Assembly: GCA_963556195.1 (NCBI GenBank)
Contig: OY744532.1
Span: forward strand, 101,992,083-102,056,082
Direction: 5' to 3'
Length of the DNA stretch: 64,000 nucleotides
Origin: Sepiola atlantica
Lineage: Eukaryota; Mollusca; Cephalopoda; Sepiida; Sepiolidae
Shown here: positions 57,590 to 64,000 of the stretch, in pieces
How the letters are laid out: each line of letters opens with the position of its first letter
Numbering within the stretch: the stretch's first letter is position 1
Notes under the pieces: model-generated
What the model was told of the DNA's origin: nothing
Database searches by the model: none
The model's input: the letters and a program-made list of their open reading frames with translations, nothing else
Translations under genes and position numbers: made by a program

Positions 57590-59090
57590 ATTAGAGTTGA
57601 TGGGAGAATGGATAAGGACACATTGATGTATAAGGAAATTGTGGATGAAAATAGACAGAGAATTATGAAAAAAACAAAGGGGCCAGAACACCATTTAACA
57701 CCATTTAACTTTTACAAAAGAAACACCATGTGAAAGTAAATATCTGACACATAGAGTTCTTCCTAATAGTGGTGCAACAGATGCTGTTCATGCAGATCAA
57801 GGGGTGGATGTTTTGCATGAATTCCACAGTGAGAACAGTATCAAGGCTATACTTGTTGACAACACTAATACCAACACAGGTTGCGAAGGTGGAATGGTTG
57901 CAATTTTAGAAAAAAAAACTTTTTAAAAATCTTCACACAATTGGTTGCTCTTTGCATCATAATGAACTACCTTTCAGAGCCCTTTTTAAAAACATAGATG
58001 GTTGCGCAAAGGGCCCTACAACATTCAGTAGCCCTCTGGGGAAATTATGCTCAAATGATTGGCATGATTTACCCCAAATATCATTTTCCACTATTAGCAA
58101 TCCTCTAGAGTCAATTTTTAAAATTGATGAAATACATGATCTTAGTTCTGACCAAAGACTCCTTTATGAATACACAGTAGGTATTTCTAGAGGTAAGGTT
58201 GACTCTAGATATGCCTCCTGGAAAATAGGTCCTTTAAACCAAGCAAGATGGTTAACTTTGGCCATCAGGCTCATGTGTTTATGGACTCGTGGTGCATACC
58301 CACAAAGGCACACAACAAAACTACACTATGTAGTAAATTTTATTGTAAATGTGTATGCCACTTCTTAGTTTGAAATTAAAAGAAATAGTAAATTCCACAA
58401 TCAGTAAGTGCACATTTTTAATATGATCCAGAGGATTAAGGAACAGCCTCAGGAAATCCTAGATATCACAAGGTAATACATTTTGTTTACTGCCTGAAAA
58501 CTTTCTATATTCCATGGTTAAATCTGAGGAGATTGAAGTAAGAGAAGAAGCTTTAAAAAGAATGTTGGCCATTAGGTAAGTAATATTTATTCATGTATCT
58601 CTGACTCAATTATTTATTCCAATTTATAGAATGATTTTTAAAGATTTTATCTAATTTCACCATAATTATTAAAGCAGTAAAGATTGGAATTTTTTAATAA
58701 TTCAATTTATTAATTTGTTCTTTCAGGAGTGAGGAGTCAACCAGAAAAAGATTAAAAAGAATACTACCTATTAATTTTAATGCCACACATTGGACACAAT
58801 TAATAGATTTAAAATTATGCGGCATTTTTGAACCACCAATGACGGAGGATTTTACTGAATCTGAACTTCGAGAATCGTTGATGAATGGAACCAAGCTTGA
58901 CTTGCCAGATTTGCCCTCACATTCTCAGGGTGTGGAACGGGCAGTTAAGTTAATAACAGAAGCTTCACAAACTGTATATGGTTTTGAAGCAAGGCATCAA
59001 CACATTACAGCCAAAGTTTTGAGTCAGAAATTGAGACCAACATTTTTGTCTAAGGGGTCTTATATGGAGCAATTTGACTCTCTATATTAA
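57590..59090 (+). pseudogene. 3' part of transposon-borne gene of an uncharacterised invertebrate family
   Basis: The translation starts VDGRMDKDTLMYKEIVDENR, continues (after a 10-bp CACCATTTAA duplication) with SIKAILVDNTNTNTGCEGGM, then LHHNELPFRALFKNIDG with GPTTFSSPLGK, LSSDQRLLYEYTVG and ARWLTLAIRLMCLW. The second exon ends with SHSQGVERAVKLITEASQTV then YGFEARH. These blocks belong to a protein family common in cnidarian, arthropod and mollusc genomes and usually left unnamed. An intron at 58576-58726 (AG|GTAAG ... TTTCAG|G) joins MLAI to RSEES in frame. Frameshifts near 57925 (A-run) and 58475, and stops at YATS-stop and HNQ-stop, inactivate it. VDNTNTNTG could hold a catalytic aspartate of an RNase H-like fold; that is a guess. 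Confidence 0.65.
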
Positions 59091-59479
59091 GCTCCATTAA
59101 AATAGTGTTAGGTTTTTCCTTATTTCTTTGCTTGTTATATTTTCACTTATAACAGAAAAAAATAATTTTTTTAGGTATTCAAATATTACTGTTTTATTCA
59201 TAACGTTAAAAGGTAGTTTACAAAAGCAGATACTGAAAATGAGGGGGGGGCAAATTTTCAATTTGAAGATTTCTTTAATTCATATCATTTTTATAAAATA
59301 AAAGGACATTCCCTGATTTTAAATGCTAAAATTATTTGGTTTTCACACCAATATTCAAGCAAATCTTGCAAAAACGAGGAATTTTCAGTATATTCTTGTC
59401 TACGATTTTGATACCAAACGCTCAAAAAACCGCTGAAGTTTTTGATCTAATTTTTTGCATGAGTATTTAATAGGTCTAT
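59091..59479. other. 3' non-coding part of the transposon
   Basis: AT-rich, with a G8 run near 59244 and no coding frame. It leads into the right terminal repeat. Confidence 0.5.
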
Positions 59480-59893
<414 letters not shown>

Positions 59894-59956
59894 CAAAACC
59901 TATCAGCCCATCGATAAATTAATTGGGGCTATACTTTACTAATATATTTGTAACAC

Positions 59957-60705
59957 TAACCCTAAGTCCGACAAGCATGTAATCGCCTAAAAAAGTGGAC
60001 CCCTCACCCACGAAAAATAATAATGCACAGAATATCGTACAGTCAATGTTAAATACATATGAAACTGATTCACTACTGTAAATGTTTAAATATGTTTTTC
60101 TTCGTCCCATTTTCCATGGTATTCACGCGTAATCGCCTAAAAAAGCAGAATATATTTATTGGGCTGGGAAGGGTTGCAGAGTGAGTTAATCTGCAAATTT
60201 ATCCATATTCTATTTTTTTAAATCTTATATCTTTTAACTGTACGCCCCTTCTTTATTTTAATTTTAAGCAATTGTGTTTGGTGGTGTTATTTTTTGGCAT
60301 AAAAATTAAATAAATAACTTTAAAAAAATTATTTACATAATCATATACCTTATTTCTCATGTATAAATAAAAAATATTGAAAGTGTTGGTATTATTGTAG
60401 ATTAACACCCTCAGCTATCCCCCCCCAAATCCAATTCTACTTTTTTAGGCGGTTACGTGTTGATACCCAAAAAATTCTGGCGACAGTAGAAAACAATAAA
60501 ACATATTTTAGAATGTAGAGTTGGGCATCAGTGTTGCATATGAATTTAACTTTAAATGATCCTCTATATCCGGGCCATTCTAGGGTTTTATGGCAGTTAA
60601 TTATTTACTTTTTCTTTTGCTATTGGAGATACATACTGTGTGTTATTTTTGGTGGGCAGGGGTCCACTCTTTTCGGCGATTACGTGTGGTCGGACTTTGG
60701 GTTAT
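59957..60705. mobile_element. MITE with about 70-bp terminal inverted repeats and internal motif copies
   Basis: The left end (TAACCCTAAGTCCGACAAGC, then GTAATCGCCTAAAAAAGTGG and ACCCCTCACCCAC) is the inverted image of the right end (GTGGGCAGGGGTCCACTC, CGGCGATTACGTGTGG, TCGGACTTTGGGTTA). Two inner copies of the CGTAATCGCCTAAAAAAG motif lie at about 60129 (direct) and 60440-60462 (inverted). The interior is AT-rich and non-coding. TTGTAA occurs just outside the right end and nine bases outside the left; a target duplication cannot be fixed. Confidence 0.82.
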
Positions 60706-61570
60706 TGTAAAAAGCATGTTAGTTAACTGTCCTAATAAGTATGAATTACGCTAAAAAGTAAAATCACATTGGTTAAACTTAGCTGAGCGTGTTAATCTAA
60801 ACATTTATGAAAGATCGTTGTTAAAATTATGGAAGTCTGAGTAAAAACAATTACTTGGTGTTTTGATGTAAATAGTTTTTTATAAATGGAAAAAAAAACT
60901 TTCGCATTTATTCATTTAGAAGACAGAAACAAATAAGTTAAAAAAAATCTAATAATCTATTTTCTTTCATTATTAAAAAAGCTGAGAGGGGTAATGGAAT
61001 TTTTTTTCTTTATTATAGCAAATATAACCATATTCAATAGTCGTCGTCGGAAACAACAACAAATTTAGTTTGAAAGATAAAGTATATATCTAAAGAACAA
61101 ACTTTGTTATGTATTGCGTTCAATGCGGTGTGTAATTTTTAAAAATAAATCATTCCAGGTAACTTAAGTTGTTGATTCGTGTAACACACACGTATGCTTA
61201 ACATGTGACCGGAAGTTATTCGAATTTCAAAATAATCATTTCGACCGTTAAATGTTTTTACTAAAATCACTGTAATTGATATTAATACTACTAATAATAA
61301 TAACATTAATATTAACAACACTGTTGGATTTATATAAGAAAACAATAAAACGAAAAGAGAAAAGAAATTGTTCAGAATATTAATTTATTAAAAGGTGTTT
61401 ATATAATTATTATGGTAATGAAGCATCGGCATGAATGTGTTTGTGCAATGTTCTGTTTGCTATATATAATGTATTTGAAAATACGTTAATATATAATTGA
61501 TTTAAATATACGTGACCGGTTTTCATATGAAAATAGTGAGTATGAATAGAAAACAATTCCGCATTTATTC

Positions 61571-61613
<43 letters not shown>
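60706..61613. other. AT-rich sequence; (TA)n at 61573-61613
   Basis: No gene recognised. An AT microsatellite directly precedes the duplicated block at 61614. Confidence 0.45.
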
Positions 61614-61617
<4 letters not shown>

Positions 61618-62111
61618 GGAGAAAAGAAGAAAAAACTATGAGACAGCCTCGCCTGACAAGGTTGTTCTACAACGAAAGCTTGCAAAAAAAAGTTAAATAA
61701 ATGAATTTTTCATTTAAATTGCACGATTGTTGATTTTCAAAATATTTCACTTTGATAAATTCTAATACGTCATTCAAAGATGTCAATTCTCTTACTTAAA
61801 AAAGCGACAATCTGCGCATAACATCGCCAGGACTGCACTTAACCTAACGTCTTAAGAACTTTACGTCTCTTTCTGCTTGTGTCGTGATTCGACCCCTCGG
61901 GGTTAATACCATCAAAATGAGGAGGAAGAAAAAAAGAAAAAAAAACTATAAGACAGTCTCGCCTGACAAGGTTGTTCTACAACGAAAGCTTGCAAAAAAA
62001 AGAATTAAATAAACAAATGAATTTTTCATTTAAAATTGCACGATTGTTTATTTTTAAAATATTTCACTTTAATACCTTCTAATCCGTGCTTCAAAGATGT
62101 TAATTTCCTTA

Positions 62112-62115
<4 letters not shown>
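61614..62115. repeat. direct repeat of about 190 bp, two copies
   Basis: 61614-61800 and 61919-62115 share AAACTAT.AGACAG, CTCGCCTGACAAGGTTGTTC, TACAACGAAAGCTTGCAAAA and TGAATTTTTCATTTAAA plus TTCAAAGATGT. The spacer is about 118 bp. The pair is bounded by TA arrays on both sides (61573-61613, 62116-62170). It may be a duplicated 3' end of a retroelement. Confidence 0.8.

Positions 62116-62170
<55 letters not shown>
62116..62170. repeat. (TA)n microsatellite
   Basis: About 55 bp of TA, right border of the duplicated block. Confidence 0.95.
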
Positions 62171-62174
<4 letters not shown>

Positions 62175-63054
62175 GGAGATGGAGATAGTGAAATAGATTT
62201 TTATAGTCCCTCCAGATCTATTCTACTCAAAGGAATAATGGGGCCTTTATCATTCTTCTGTCAGACTTAATTATGCTTCCCACTGAGATGAGTGGTTCCA
62301 GGATTATCATTCGATCCCATTGTTTATTTCTGGACATATGGTGAACCCATTGACAGATATTTATGGGCCATCACTTTTGCGAAAGTAGATTACAGCCAAT
62401 TAGCTTAATAAAATATCATACTTATTGCTTATTTCGTTAAGATACAGAACAACCTCTCTCATATTAGCACACACACGTGTTGCCTGACTGAACTAATGTA
62501 CGCCATTGCGCCAAGTTCAAATTCAATCGGATACATTGTGTTCTAATTCTCTTGGAAAAAGTATGGAAATTATACTTCTTTTCTCAGATATAAGTACCAT
62601 AGCAACTTGTGTTCAATTAATGATATGCACGGTATCGTTATCCCGTTTTCTCGTTAAATTGACGTTAAAACACAAACCAAGCAAAAGCGATGAGGAAAAT
62701 ACACATACACAAATACAACACACGTATAGAATACAAGAATACATTCATGAAAATCAGGCGGTTTAGTTATGGAAGTCAATAATAACATATAATAATACAT
62801 TTTCTCCAGCTCTCTTGAATACTAACAATATTAAAGCACTTTATACCCGCTTAATCTTAAGTGGCGATATGTGCACCCATATGTTTTTAACATTACATTA
62901 AAATTATATTCATGTTGAAACAAGAGGCATGTAAGGCATTTCAAATGTAAGCTGTCTGAGGAATTTAGCTATTAGAAAAAAAGCCATCGACGAATATCTA
63001 CAGGAGGAGTAGGATTTTGGCAGTTGTCAGGTTGGTCGGGGGTAGTCACATTAA
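62171..63054. other. no gene recognised
   Basis: Mixed sequence. The open frame at 62506-62766 has no recognised motif. Confidence 0.35.
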
Positions 63055-63400
63055 GGGGCGACAATCACAGCAAGTTCGTCGGAGCACACTCTATTGAAGT
63101 ACGTGCAGAACAATACAGCGATGCAACATTGCGGCGATAGAACAGGGGCTGGAGCTTTATAGACAGTGTGGGAAATATTTGATTAGATGCACTTTTATTA
63201 GCCCTGTTTAATAGGGAGAGACTAGTTGCTGGTACACTAGCACAGATGTCGCAACAATACTCCCTGCCTGAGCCAATTGTGACTTTATCGAGATATAGCA
63301 TGCTGACATATTTCATACCTCCGTAGATCGAGCCCACAATCTTCGCAGCAGACTTGGCAGTATCTTCTGTATGTAGGTTTACTGTGAATGTCAGGCAGAT
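63055..63400 (-). pseudogene. jockey-like LINE fragment, minus strand
   Basis: The minus-strand frame reads KIVGSIYGGMKYVS, EYCCDICASVPATSLSLLNR and YRRNVASLYCSARTS, aligning with KVDSFYRVSKLLI, EYCCHIWAGAPSTILSLLEK and HRRNVAFLCLFYN of the 45186 LINE. It is open for 90 codons but lacks the RT domain. Its DNA at the RRNVASL codons (CGCCGCAATGTTGCATCGCT) is the best match to the 19-bp minisatellite unit at 10215-10817. Confidence 0.62.
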
Positions 63401-63699
63401 GAGTTTGAACGTTGGACTCTCATGAAGTTGAAAAGATGTTAAAAGAAATGAGTTTTGTCATCGTAGCATAAAATGTGAATATCAACGTTTGGCCGAATTC
63501 CGCTACAAACTAGAAGCCATTTTCTTAAAATTGAGCCATTTCCTTGCATATGTCCGCGTCAGTTTTACCCACATGTCATATGTATTATATAATTTGATTA
63601 ACAAATAGATTATCATTTATTATTGGTCGTATACAATGTGTCTATAATGGCTGAACACATGGAGAAAATAAAGATATACGTTGAGATTTACTTGCCTTT
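63401..63699. other. no feature recognised
   Basis: AT-rich; nothing seen. Confidence 0.3.
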
Positions 63700-63905
63700 C
63701 ACTGCAGCAAGATATGACACAAAGCCGGAAGAGATGGTAAACCAATTCCTTGGTGTGTGTGGGGGGATCTCATAGTATGCAAAAATTGCCAAGCATGAAC
63801 CCGTCGGCATTCTCCGGTAGAGACGTCTCAAGTGACCTGCAATAAACTAAAGCTCCTCCCGAAATGGAAGGAAATGTCAGATAGGTTCTACATTCTTGAA
63901 CTGAG
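63700..63905 (-). mobile_element. degenerate SINE-like element family A
   Basis: AATTGCC.AGCATGAACCCGTC, GGCATTCTCCGGTAGAGACG and AATAAACTAAAGCTCCTCCC match the family A body in the same orientation as the 25614 and 48838 copies, with much more divergence and indels. Confidence 0.6.
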
Positions 63906-64000
63906 TCGAATGATTCCTATTCAGGCAAAAAGAGGGCAGAATGATGTATAAGCGAACCAAGACTGGCAGGGCAACTGGCGAATATTCACTTACCATATAT

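Overview
The window is AT-rich animal nuclear DNA that is almost entirely transposable elements, their fragments, satellites and microsatellites. I recognise no host gene, rRNA or functional tRNA gene. Long (TA)n arrays, several tRNA-like SINE families, jockey-like and R2-type LINEs, Penelope-like elements, a Tigger/pogo element and spliceosomal introns together suggest a large, repeat-rich invertebrate genome. A cephalopod such as an octopus is my best guess, but that rests on general resemblance only.

Layout. 0-6 kb: a LINE scrap, a large compound (TA)n array, a GIY-YIG endonuclease scrap and a decayed Penelope-like reverse transcriptase. 8-9.3 kb: an old tandem repeat of about 320 bp. 10-11 kb: a LINE remnant with a 32-copy, 19-bp minisatellite grown inside its coding sequence. 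13.9-14.6, 26.8-28 and 30.7-31.6 kb: remnants of an R2-type LINE. 16.4 kb: a long hairpin. 17.6-19.2 kb: a 61-bp satellite with higher-order structure. 20.0-23.4 kb: a nearly intact pogo/Tigger transposon, the only long coding sequence. 25.6, 39.5, 48.8, 57.2 and 63.7 kb: copies of one SINE-like family, two with exact 11-bp target duplications. 31.6 and 60 kb: MITEs with clear terminal inverted repeats. 45.2-46.8 kb: the best-preserved LINE reverse transcriptase, clearly dead. 50.7 kb: a 126-bp minisatellite. 56.7-59.5 kb: a non-autonomous DNA transposon with 17-bp terminal inverted repeats and a perfect 8-bp target duplication. It carries the 3' part of an intron-containing gene from a widespread invertebrate protein family that I cannot place in a named transposase superfamily.

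The pieces interact as a mobile-element community, not as a pathway. DNA transposons and MITEs sit in or beside TA arrays. SINEs insert into other elements. LINE coding sequence and an older dispersed repeat have each seeded a satellite. The most interesting regions are the unclassified transposon at 56.7-59.5 kb, the satellite and its unamplified paralogue at 17.6-20 kb (with pogo in the paralogue), and the minisatellite born inside a LINE at 10.2 kb.
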